8,010 nt of DNA, taken from Gemmatimonas sp. GTDB lineage: Bacteria > Gemmatimonadota > Gemmatimonadetes > Gemmatimonadales > Gemmatimonadaceae. The notes under the pieces were generated by a model. It worked only from the letters and a program-made list of their open reading frames with translations, made no database searches and had not been told where the DNA came from. The translations under genes and the position numbers were made by a program. The stretch covers positions 1-8,010 of the forward strand of contig NZ_JANPLK010000066.1 in assembly GCF_031426495.1 (NCBI RefSeq), given 5' to 3'. This document shows positions 1 to 5,534 of the stretch, piece after piece. How positions within the stretch are numbered: position 1 is the first letter of the stretch; every line of letters begins with the position of its first letter.

Positions 1-71
1 CGGCAACCCCAACAACCCGGATTTGATTGTGGTGGGCGCAGAGGTCACTGATACGCAACCGCCGCTTTCAT

Positions 72-112
72 GGGGTCAGAGTCGTTCAACGAGGTTAAAC
101 GACTCTGACCCC
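72..112. repeat. Perfect 15-bp palindromic repeat (REP-like)
   Basis: The left arm GGGGTCAGAGTCGTT (72-86) is an exact reverse complement of the right arm AACGACTCTGACCCC (98-112), separated by an 11-nt loop. There is no T-run on either side, so it is a poor intrinsic terminator. A shortened version of the right arm and its flank recurs in opposite orientation near 7913-7934, suggesting a dispersed family. REP-type palindromes mobilised by Y1 (RAYT) transposases have this general form, but no transposase is visible here, so that link is inference. Confidence 0.75.
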
Positions 113-135
113 TTGAACCCCCTGAACCCCTTGAA
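109..135. repeat. Three tandem copies of a 9-nt unit
   Basis: CCCCTTGAA (109-117), CCCCCTGAA (118-126) and CCCCTTGAA (127-135) follow each other directly, with one substitution in the middle copy. The first unit overlaps the end of the palindromic repeat. The exact reverse complement TTCAAGGGG occurs at 7914-7922. The C-runs place three G4 tracts on the minus strand. Confidence 0.8.
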
Positions 136-143
136 AGACTCCC

Positions 144-173
144 AGATAAGCCAATTACGCCTTTTGCTTATCT
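144..173. repeat. 8-bp inverted repeat / hairpin
   Basis: AGATAAGC (144-151) and GCTTATCT (166-173) are perfect reverse complements with a 14-nt loop whose 3' end is CTTTT. It lies just downstream of the palindrome and tandem repeat. It may terminate a gene entering from the left, or may be a second arm of the same repeat element. No T-tract follows the stem. Confidence 0.5.
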
Positions 174-261
174 CCGCGACCCGTGCCATCCATTTTCTGA
201 TCCGTGTTCCGGCTGTTGGCGGACCTTTCGGACCCACGACCACGTTTACCACTCTACCCCT

Positions 262-549
262 ATGCGATTCGACCCCAAGTCCCCGCCGCGATTCGCCTGG
301 GTGCGCGAAGGTGATCATCGCGCCGAGGCCGAGCGGCTCATTGCGCGCAATACGCGCGAGCATGGCGGAGTGTGCACGGGCGAGCCGTCGCTGATGATGC
401 GCACGGCCCCAGGAGGGCGTTTCACCATGCTTTCCGCCACCGGTCTCTGGTGGCTCGAGCACATGGCCGTGCACGACAGCTGGGGCGAGCCCACGCGCGA
501 CGACGACGATTTGCTGGCGCAGCTCGTCGACCTGAAGACGGAGCGATAA
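262..549 (+). CDS. Small hypothetical protein (95 aa)
   Basis: I do not recognise this 95-residue protein. It starts MRFDPKSPPRFAW, is rich in charged residues, and has an aromatic stretch (LWWLEHMAVHDSW) around residues 62-74 and an acidic run (RDDDD) near residue 80. It has no signal peptide or membrane segment, so it is probably cytoplasmic. Support for coding comes from strongly GC-biased third positions and an ordered amino-acid composition. No Shine-Dalgarno sequence precedes the ATG at 262, so it may be leaderless or weakly translated. It stands alone, converging on the LuxR-type gene. A competing frame at 372-605 gives an Arg/Ala-rich translation and looks like a shadow. Confidence 0.55.
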   Translation: MRFDPKSPPRFAWVREGDHRAEAERLIARNTREHGGVCTGEPSLMMRTAPGGRFTMLSATGLWWLEHMAVHDSWGEPTRDDDDLLAQLVDLKTER

Positions 550-622
550 GGGAACTCAATAAAAGCACTTCATTCAGTCGCAGAACTCGCCGCAGGTTGC
601 ACTGAAAGGATTCACATCAATC

Positions 623-639
623 CCGACCTCGGAGGTCGG
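623..639. terminator. Compact palindrome between convergent genes
   Basis: CCGACCTC (623-630) and GAGGTCGG (632-639) are perfect reverse complements. Realistically this folds as a 6-bp stem, CCGACC/GGTCGG, with a 5-nt loop. It lies immediately beyond the stop codon of the minus-strand LuxR gene (640-642) and 73 nt after the small plus-strand gene, where a bidirectional terminator would sit. There is no U-tract on either strand, so the terminator reading is tentative. Confidence 0.45.
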
Positions 640-1254
640 TCAAACGGTCGTCGCCGCCACCATGGCGGCCACGGCGGCGCGGGTTCGCACGCCGAGCTTC
701 GTGAAGAGGTGCTCGGTGTGCCGCCGAACCGTGTGCTCGCTGATGCCCATGTCGGCGGCGATGCACTTGGTGCTCTCGCCGCGGGCGATCAGTTCGGCCA
801 CGGCACGCTCGCGGAGACTGAGCCGGTCCATCGCCAGCCCCTGCGGCGCGGCGGGCCGAGGGGTGAGGACCACGATCGTGGCTGAACTCACCTCCGGATG
901 CGCACTGACCGCGAGCCTCACGCGGGGCACACCCACTGGCTCCAAGCGACCCCCGACCACGCAGGCGTGGACAGCTGAACTCCCATGGGCCACCGAGCTC
1001 AGGTACCGTTCCAGCTCCCGCTGCTCAGTGCGCGACAGCAGTCCCTGCGCCGACTCGGCCCACCACAGCTCCCCCGTCATCGCATTGAACACGCCGTACG
1101 GCACCCCGGCGGCGGCGAGCGGGGCGACCATGGTGCACGGGGCCTGGCAGGCGCCCGGTTGATGGAGAGCAGTCGCGGAGGCGCGCATGGGAAGAATGCT
1201 CAGGTTGGAACATGTGGAAGCGCCGGACCAGCGCTCTGGTGACCGGCGTACCAT
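640..1254 (-). CDS. LuxR-family HTH transcriptional regulator
   Basis: This is a small DNA-binding regulator with a C-terminal GerE/LuxR helix-turn-helix (about residues 145-201 of 204). It shows the family hallmarks LSLRERAVAELIARGEST, the turn IAADMGISEHTVRRH and the end HLFTKLGVRTRAAV. The N-terminal half (GVPYGVFNAMTGELWWAES and following) resembles a PAS-like sensory fold. There is no response-regulator receiver domain, so it is an orphan LuxR-type protein. The start is uncertain. ATG at 1254 is preferred because GAGG lies 7 nt upstream on the minus strand. ATG at 1188 and at 1131 (163 aa) lack a good ribosome site, though the 1131 start would still keep the whole recognisable domain. 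Third-position GC falls between 1131 and 1254, which favours a shorter form. The frame stays open well into the BTAD gene on the other strand, but that part is antisense shadow. The gene is divergent from the BTAD regulator and could regulate it. Confidence 0.85.
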   Translation of the reverse strand: MVRRSPERWSGASTCSNLSILPMRASATALHQPGACQAPCTMVAPLAAAGVPYGVFNAMTGELWWAESAQGLLSRTEQRELERYLSSVAHGSSAVHACVVGGRLEPVGVPRVRLAVSAHPEVSSATIVVLTPRPAAPQGLAMDRLSLRERAVAELIARGESTKCIAADMGISEHTVRRHTEHLFTKLGVRTRAAVAAMVAATTV

Positions 1255-1273
1255 ATTCCTGCCTCTCAACCTG
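1201..1273. promoter_or_regulatory. Nested inverted repeats over the LuxR start region
   Basis: Three nested complementary segments occur in the LuxR/BTAD divergent region. The outer pair is CAGGTTG (1201-1207) with CAACCTG (1267-1273). The middle pair is ATGTGG (1212-1217) with CCATAT (1251-1256), containing one G-U pair as plus-strand RNA. The core is CGCCGG plus ACCAG (1221-1231) with CTGGT (1236-1240) and CCGGCG (1243-1248), a CGCT loop and a 2-nt bulge. On the minus-strand transcript, the preferred LuxR ATG (1252-1254) lies in the middle stem and its GAGG ribosome site in an internal loop. It could be a translational control structure or an operator. The role is inferred; the complementarity is seen directly. 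Confidence 0.5.
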
Positions 1274-1342
1274 TTCTCGGACCGCTCTCGGCCGGGGATC
1301 GAACACGAGCATTGAGGCGATTTTCTGTCGAACGCGGCACCG

Positions 1343-3775
1343 GTGAACCACGAATTGCAGCTGCTGGGTGGCCTGCGGCTGGTGCTGAACGGCCAGCCGG
1401 TCGCCGGAAAGGCGGCGCATCGACGGCGTCTCGCATTGCTCGTGCTTCTCTCCAGCGCACCCAAGCGTCGTCTGACCCGCGAACGACTGATCGATTTCCT
1501 CTGGGAGGACGCCCAGGCGGAGGCCGGCCGGAAGCTCCTCTCCGAGTCGCTGTACCAGCTCCGCAGCGAACTCGGCGATAACGCGCTCCGCTCGGTTGGC
1601 GACGAAGTCGAGCTCGATCCGAGTGTGGTGCCGAGCGATCTCGACCGTATCATCGACGCCGACGACCGCCGCGACGACGAGGCGCTGCTGCGCATTCCCG
1701 TCGGCGCGTTCCTGGACGGCTGGTATCTGGAGAACGCCCCGGGCTTCTCCATGTGGGTCGACACGCAGCGCGAACGAGTCCGGACGACACTGCTTCGCCT
1801 GTATATAGACGCGGCGGTCCGCGCCGAATCGGCCGACCGGCTCTCCCAGTCCATCGCCGCCTGGCGACGGGCGGTCGAGATGGACGGCTGCTCGGCCCAA
1901 GCGGTCGCGCGGTTGGCCGCGGCACTCGGCCGGGCCGGCGACCGGGCCGAAGGACTACGTGTGATCGCCGTGCATCGGGCGATGCTCGAGGCCGACCTCG
2001 GCATCCACCCCGACCGACAGGTGGTCGACGCGGAACGAGCGCTCCGCGCGGCCGCGGCCACGCCCGTCTCGGGCATCGCCAAACCCGCGGTGGCTCCCTC
2101 GGCCGCCACGGTCGCGGCGTCGGAACAGAGTTCGGCGCCGAACAGATCACGTGAGCCGGGTGAGCTCCGCCGGCGAAATGTCCTGCCGTGGGCGACGGGG
2201 GTGTTTGCGCTGATCGCCGCGGTGGCGATCGGCGGATGGCAGCAACGCAGGTCCCCGACACCCGCGAGCGGCGACGTGTCTCGCGTGGCCATCATTTCGC
2301 CCTCGTTGGCGTTACGCGATACGTCGCTGCGTTTCCTGCAGGAGGCCCTCACGAATGGCGTCACCAATCAGCTGAGCGTGAACGCCTTTGCGGTCGCGAG
2401 CACCGGAGAAGTGCGCGCGATGGAGTCGGGGCGAATCTCGCTCGACTCGCTCATCTCCATGCGTCGTATCGGCACGCTGGTCGACCTCGCCTTCGAATCA
2501 CGCGACGACCGGCTGCGCGTCACCGTCCGAGTGCTCGACGCCGCGACGCGCGATCAAGTGGCGTCGAGTGTGTACGAGCGACCGACCGTCGACGCGCTGC
2601 AGCTCGAGGGGGACATCGTGCGGTTCGCGGCCGATGCCCTCGCGCGACGGTTGCGACGCGAGGTGTTGGTGCGTGACGCCGACGAGGCCACGCGCGATCC
2701 GTATGTACGCAAGCTGTTGGTCACGGCGGCGCGCTCGCGCGAGGATGCCGAAGGAGTGATCCGCAATGGATACGCCCTCGATCGCGAGTCGGCTGAGCAG
2801 CTGTTGGTCTCGGCGGATTCACTGCTGCTGCGCGCCATGGCGCAGGACGGGAAGTGGGCGGCCTTGTGGGTGGAGCGGGCGCGCGTGATGAAGGCGCGTG
2901 CGAGTCTTGCCACCGATGCGCGCAGGGCGGCGTTGGCCGACAGTGGCGTGGGCTATGCGACGACGGCGTTGGCGCTCGCACCAGACAATGCACACGCACT
3001 CACCGTGCGAGGCATGCTCTATTCCTCGGGGGCGCAGGCCGTCGTCGGCGGCGCCGCCGATACCGTACGACGCGCACAGGCGGATCGTGATTTGCGACGA
3101 TCGCTGGAGTTGGAGCCGTCGCAGGCCGACGCCTGGCTGGCGTTGTCGAAGGAGCAGCTGTTGCGCGGACAGTCGGCCACGGCTGTCGCCTCGGCGCGAC
3201 GTGCGGTGGAGTACGACGCGTTCCTCGAAAACGGCCAGGAAGCGTATCTGGTGCTGTTCGGCAGTGCGCTCACGGCGGGTAATCCGAAAGACGCCGGCAT
3301 GTGGTGCACGCGCGGTCGCGAGAGTTTCCCCGACGACTATCAGTTCCGGCTGTGCGAACTCACCGTCATGCGCGAACTGCCGCGCCAAGATGGAGACGAC
3401 ACGGCGGCGTGGCGGATCGTCGCGACGATGGATTCAATGGCGGCGTTGACGCCTCGCGCCTCACAGATGGCATATGCGAAGGCCTACCGAAACGCCGTTG
3501 CCGCGGCGATCTCGGCGCGCGCCGGGGATGTACGTCGCGCCCAAGAAGGGCTGGCGCGAGCACGCGCGCTGGTCGCCAACGATCCCGTGCTGCAAACTGA
3601 TTTGCTGTTCGATGAAGCGTACGTGCACCTGATGCTGGGCAATCGCGCCAAGGCCGTGCAGCTGCTTCGCGCGATGATCGCCACGCGACCGGGAACGCGA
3701 CGGATTCTGGCGAGCGCGCCGTTGTTCAGGTCGATTGCGGAGGACGTGATCGGTCCCGCTTCGCCCACTCGCTGA
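1343..3775 (+). CDS. Membrane-anchored BTAD/SARP-type regulator with TPR region
   Basis: This 810-residue protein has a one-component membrane regulator layout. Residues 3-95 form an OmpR/SARP-type winged helix (ELQLLGGLRLVLNGQPV, then RLALLVLLSSAPKRRLTRERLIDFLW). Residues 96-236 form a bacterial transcriptional activation domain, including FLDGWYLENAPGFSMWVD and ending near EADLGIHPDRQVVDAER. An Ala/Pro-rich linker leads to RRR at 276-278 and one hydrophobic helix at about 279-300, placing the N-terminus in the cytoplasm and the rest in the periplasm. Residues 311-436 resemble the FlgO/TolB-N-like domain found in similar regulators (RVAIISPS, then DDRLRVTVRVLDAATRDQ). Residues 480-780 contain TPR-like helical repeats. 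The start is GTG at 1343 without a close Shine-Dalgarno; an in-frame stop at 1313-1315 limits extension. It is divergent from the LuxR gene. Such proteins probably sense an envelope signal and control transcription directly, but target and ligand are unknown. Confidence 0.93.
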   Translation: MNHELQLLGGLRLVLNGQPVAGKAAHRRRLALLVLLSSAPKRRLTRERLIDFLWEDAQAEAGRKLLSESLYQLRSELGDNALRSVGDEVELDPSVVPSDLDRIIDADDRRDDEALLRIPVGAFLDGWYLENAPGFSMWVDTQRERVRTTLLRLYIDAAVRAESADRLSQSIAAWRRAVEMDGCSAQAVARLAAALGRAGDRAEGLRVIAVHRAMLEADLGIHPDRQVVDAERALRAAAATPVSGIAKPAVAPSAATVAASEQSSAPNRSREPGELRRRNVLPWATGVFALIAAVAIGGWQQRRSPTPASGDVSRVAIISPSLALRDTSLRFLQEALTNGVTNQLSVNAFAVASTGEVRAMESGRISLDSLISMRRIGTLVDLAFESRDDRLRVTVRVLDAATRDQVASSVYERPTVDALQLEGDIVRFAADALARRLRREVLVRDADEATRDPYVRKLLVTAARSREDAEGVIRNGYALDRESAEQLLVSADSLLLRAMAQDGKWAALWVERARVMKARASLATDARRAALADSGVGYATTALALAPDNAHALTVRGMLYSSGAQAVVGGAADTVRRAQADRDLRRSLELEPSQADAWLALSKEQLLRGQSATAVASARRAVEYDAFLENGQEAYLVLFGSALTAGNPKDAGMWCTRGRESFPDDYQFRLCELTVMRELPRQDGDDTAAWRIVATMDSMAALTPRASQMAYAKAYRNAVAAAISARAGDVRRAQEGLARARALVANDPVLQTDLLFDEAYVHLMLGNRAKAVQLLRAMIATRPGTRRILASAPLFRSIAEDVIGPASPTR

Positions 3776-4256
3776 GCGGCTCGAAGCCGCGGCCCGACGT
3801 CGCGACGTCGAGGAACGTGGGATAGTCATGGGCGATGGCAATGACATCCGGATCGGCGATGGCCTCACGCAAACTCTGCATGCCGGCATCATCCAGAAAT
3901 CGCGTGTAGTACGGAATCAGAAACTTCTCGGCGGAGACTTCACCCCAGAAGATCGCGTCATGCTTCTGCGTATCGACGCGAATGTGCTCGCCGGTGGCGG
4001 GATCGACCAGCATGAAGACGGGTGGCGACTTCTTGGTGGGCACGCGCTGCGGTGTGCTGATGACGAGCTCGTCGACTGAGTCGGAGCTACCCTCGATCCG
4101 TTCTAGGCCGAATCCGGTACCGCCACCGGGTAGTGGGGCGCTCATGCTGAGCCGGTACTCGCCCCCGCGCATGCCGTCGGCCCACTCGGCCACGCGCCGC
4201 AGGTCGTCGGCGGTAATGACGTTACGCGGCGGAGAATTCTCGGCTTCGTCAGACAT
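3726..4256 (-). CDS. Hypothetical protein, 176 aa, convergent with the BTAD gene
   Basis: I do not recognise the family. From ATG at 4256 the protein is 176 residues with no cysteine, signal peptide or membrane helix. Visible blocks are a short acidic N-terminus, an ITADDLRRVAEWADGMRGGEY segment, a Gly-rich loop (PLPGGGTGFG), a beta-like PPVFMLVDPATGEHIRVDT at about 78-96, and a helical C-terminal half with IPYYTRFLDDAGMQSLREA. The frame is open upstream to 4358, but that extension is poorly protein-like and MSDEAENSPP looks like a natural N-terminus; a weak GAGAG lies about 9 nt upstream of it. The last 50 bp overlap tail-to-tail with the end of the BTAD gene, so the final residues (AKRDRSRPPQST) are encoded opposite that gene's C-terminus. 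It is probably cytoplasmic. No function is proposed. Confidence 0.75.
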   Translation of the reverse strand: MSDEAENSPPRNVITADDLRRVAEWADGMRGGEYRLSMSAPLPGGGTGFGLERIEGSSDSVDELVISTPQRVPTKKSPPVFMLVDPATGEHIRVDTQKHDAIFWGEVSAEKFLIPYYTRFLDDAGMQSLREAIADPDVIAIAHDYPTFLDVATSGRGFEPLSEWAKRDRSRPPQST

Positions 4257-4288
4257 GCAGGCGCTCTCGCGAAAGAGTGAACAGCGTG

Positions 4289-4331
4289 CCGCACGCCGGT
4301 GCGGGATGAACAATTCTGCATTCGATATGCA
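4289..4331. promoter_or_regulatory. Inverted repeats in a divergent intergenic region
   Basis: The 156-bp gap between the divergent genes at 4256 and 4413 holds two small palindromes. CCGCAC (4289-4294) pairs with GTGCGG (4299-4304) around a 4-nt loop. TGCAT (4317-4321) pairs with ATGCA (4327-4331) across 5 nt in a locally AT-rich stretch. The region must carry promoters for both genes, and these could be operator half-sites. No -35/-10 pair with 16-18 nt spacing is convincing. Confidence 0.3.
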
Positions 4332-4412
4332 TGAGCGCTGAATAGGACGATATGCCAATGTCCGGCGCGCGTTGGCTTCGCAAGACTCCGTACATTCGTA
4401 CCGGAGCCATAG

Positions 4413-4892
4413 ATGTCTCAGAGTCAGAAGGCGGCCCTTGCCGGCATCGTGCTGGCCATGGCCGCTGTTGTCGGCAGTTCGAGCCTCGCGTCACTGCAGC
4501 AGGGCGCGATCGCGTTCGCCCCAATGAGCTTGGCGGGGTGTCCATCGGTTCCGATGGACCAGCCTCTGTCACGCGCGGAGGGCTCGGGTGGGCTCGACGC
4601 GAAGGGCACGTCGACCGCGTGGCACAGTGTGAAGACGCAACCAGCGTTGCAGTACGCGCTCGTGTGGAACGTGCAGTTCCGCAGCTATGAGATCGTGTGG
4701 CGCAATCGTGGCGTGCGCGACATGCACTTCCGCTTCGCCGCCGATTCCGTCGGGACCCGCGCCACGCGCGTGCGTGAGCGCGTGCTACCGGCCGGCATCA
4801 CGGAATCGCTGCCGGGCGAGGGGTTCGTGCCGGCCAAGGGAACGGGTGTGGTGTGTGTCCAGGTTGTGGCCAGCAACGCGTCGTCAAGCTGA
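4413..4892 (+). CDS. Small exported protein, possible lipoprotein (159 aa)
   Basis: The N-terminus MSQSQKAALAGIVLAMAAVVG has one lysine followed by a hydrophobic stretch (about residues 7-22), as in a Sec signal peptide or membrane anchor. Signal peptidase I could cut after SSLA (residue 27). Alternatively LAGC at 40-43 is a perfect lipobox, though it is farther from the hydrophobic core than usual. The mature part carries TSTAWHSVKT, a beta-rich core (YALVWNVQFRSYEIVWRNRGVRDMHFRF) and a C-terminal VVCVQVV. The only two cysteines, C43 and C148, could form a disulfide if C43 is not lipidated. GGAG at 4403-4406, 6 nt ahead of the ATG, supports the start. It lies 62 nt upstream of the GNAT gene on the same strand. 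Function is unknown; an envelope or secreted role is inferred. Confidence 0.78.
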   Translation: MSQSQKAALAGIVLAMAAVVGSSSLASLQQGAIAFAPMSLAGCPSVPMDQPLSRAEGSGGLDAKGTSTAWHSVKTQPALQYALVWNVQFRSYEIVWRNRGVRDMHFRFAADSVGTRATRVRERVLPAGITESLPGEGFVPAKGTGVVCVQVVASNASSS

Positions 4893-4911
4893 CCCCTCGA
4901 CCGGTGTGAGC

Positions 4912-4946
4912 CTGCGCAGCTTGCGGCGCGCACACGTGCGTCGCAG
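4912..4946. promoter_or_regulatory. Hairpin just upstream of the GNAT start
   Basis: CTGCG (4912-4916) pairs with CGCAG (4942-4946), and inside it CGCAC (4929-4933) pairs with GTGCG (4936-4940). The structure fills most of the 62-nt gap before the acetyltransferase ATG, which has no clear ribosome site. The inner 2-nt loop would have to open to at least 4 nt. It could modulate translation or be chance in GC-rich DNA. Confidence 0.2.
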
Positions 4947-4954
4947 AATCGCGT

Positions 4955-5467
4955 ATGATCACGACCGCGCGCCTCGCGCTCGACCAGTTCACCTACAGCG
5001 ACGCGCCGTTCATCGTCGCGCTGCTCACCGACCCCGATTGGCTGCGCTATATCGGCGATCGCGGTGTGCGCACCGTAGACGACGCGCGCGGCTATCTCGA
5101 GAACGGACCGATGGCGTCCTACGCGACGAACGGGTTCGGCCTGTACCGCGTGTCGCTGCGGGAGAGCGGCGTACCGATCGGGATGTGTGGACTGCTCAAG
5201 CGAGACGCGCTGCCCGTCGTCGATATCGGATTCGCCTTCCTGCCGGCGTATCGCGGGCAGGGGTACGCGTTCGAAGCGGCGGCCGCGATCGTTGCCGACG
5301 CCCGTGACAGGCTGGGGCTGACGCGAATCCTGGCGATCGTCACGCCGGAGAATGTCGGCTCGATCCGGGTCCTGCAGAAACTCGGGATGATTCAGGACGG
5401 CGAAATCCAGATGCAGGCGGGCGGGGATGCGCTCTGTCTGTTCGTCACCCCGGCCCAATGCGAATAA
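4955..5467 (+). CDS. GNAT-family N-acetyltransferase (RimJ/RimL type)
   Basis: The 170-residue protein is of normal length for a GNAT enzyme, which transfers an acetyl group from acetyl-CoA to an amine. It opens with the RimJ/RimL-like phrase ITTARLALDQFTYSDAPFIVALLTDP. The acetyl-CoA pyrophosphate-binding motif is at IGFAFLPAYRGQGYAFEAA, with RGQGYA at residues 100-105. The later NVGSIRVLQKLGM (133-145) is the conserved Asn/Ser helix followed by the usual LGF/LGM signature. Relatives acetylate ribosomal-protein N-termini, small amines or antibiotics; the substrate cannot be told from sequence. There is no signal peptide, so it is cytoplasmic. The start at 4955 gives the expected N-terminus although no Shine-Dalgarno is evident. 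It may share a transcript with the exported protein upstream. Confidence 0.95.
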   Translation: MITTARLALDQFTYSDAPFIVALLTDPDWLRYIGDRGVRTVDDARGYLENGPMASYATNGFGLYRVSLRESGVPIGMCGLLKRDALPVVDIGFAFLPAYRGQGYAFEAAAAIVADARDRLGLTRILAIVTPENVGSIRVLQKLGMIQDGEIQMQAGGDALCLFVTPAQCE

Positions 5468-5534
5468 GGGTTCATGATTAGCTCACGGCGCTATTAAGCC
5501 AAAACGCCGTATCCTTTATTAGCGCAATCGTTCG
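5468..5534. terminator. AT-rich islet with alternative hairpins between convergent genes
   Basis: This gap is clearly more AT-rich than its surroundings. ACGGCG (5485-5490) pairs with CGCCGT (5505-5510), followed by ATCCTTTATT. An alternative imperfect pairing joins GCGCTATTAA (5488-5497) with TTATTAGCGC (5516-5525), with one mismatch. It sits between the stops of the GNAT gene (+) and the reductase gene (-), so a bidirectional terminator is the likely role. The T-rich stretch on the plus strand is short. Confidence 0.5.

Larger units (their letters stand above)
1..261. other. Left-end region without a confident gene
   Basis: I see no confident gene here. The frame beginning at base 2 is open to base 394, and its first twenty or so codons (GNPNNPDLIVVGAEVTDTQP) read like plausible protein, so the 3' end of an upstream gene could enter the window. 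After about base 70 the frame runs through a palindromic repeat and a 9-nt tandem repeat, and the translation becomes low-complexity, which argues against genuine coding there. The stretch is dominated by repeats and hairpins (listed separately). No promoter with convincing -35/-10 spacing was found ahead of the gene at 262. Confidence 0.5.

Noticed and set aside
220..235. Short direct repeat CGGACC ahead of the small gene at 262
   Set aside because: Two 6-nt copies in GC-rich sequence are expected by chance, and no promoter element accompanies them.
76..474. 132-codon minus-strand open frame at the left end
   Set aside because: It includes the palindrome and tandem repeats and lies opposite the small plus-strand gene, which has better third-position bias.
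1263..1268. TTGAGA-like -35 box on the minus strand ahead of the LuxR gene
   Set aside because: TTGAGA lies only about 8 nt from the nearest -10-like hexamer (TATGGT), too short for a sigma-70 promoter, and it overlaps the probable ribosome site.
1025..1900. 291-codon minus-strand open frame overlapping the LuxR and BTAD genes
   Set aside because: It is in a different frame from the LuxR gene and runs through both well-supported genes. It has no domain signal.
1255..2367. Long minus-strand open frame upstream of the LuxR gene, in the same frame
   Set aside because: It lies entirely opposite the BTAD gene or the intergenic region. Its translation is Ser/Arg/Ala-rich low-complexity sequence typical of the antisense of a GC-rich gene.
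4685..5458. 257-codon minus-strand open frame opposite the exported-protein and GNAT genes
   Set aside because: It spans two genes on the other strand, including a GNAT with clear motifs, and its translation is Arg-rich with no recognisable features.
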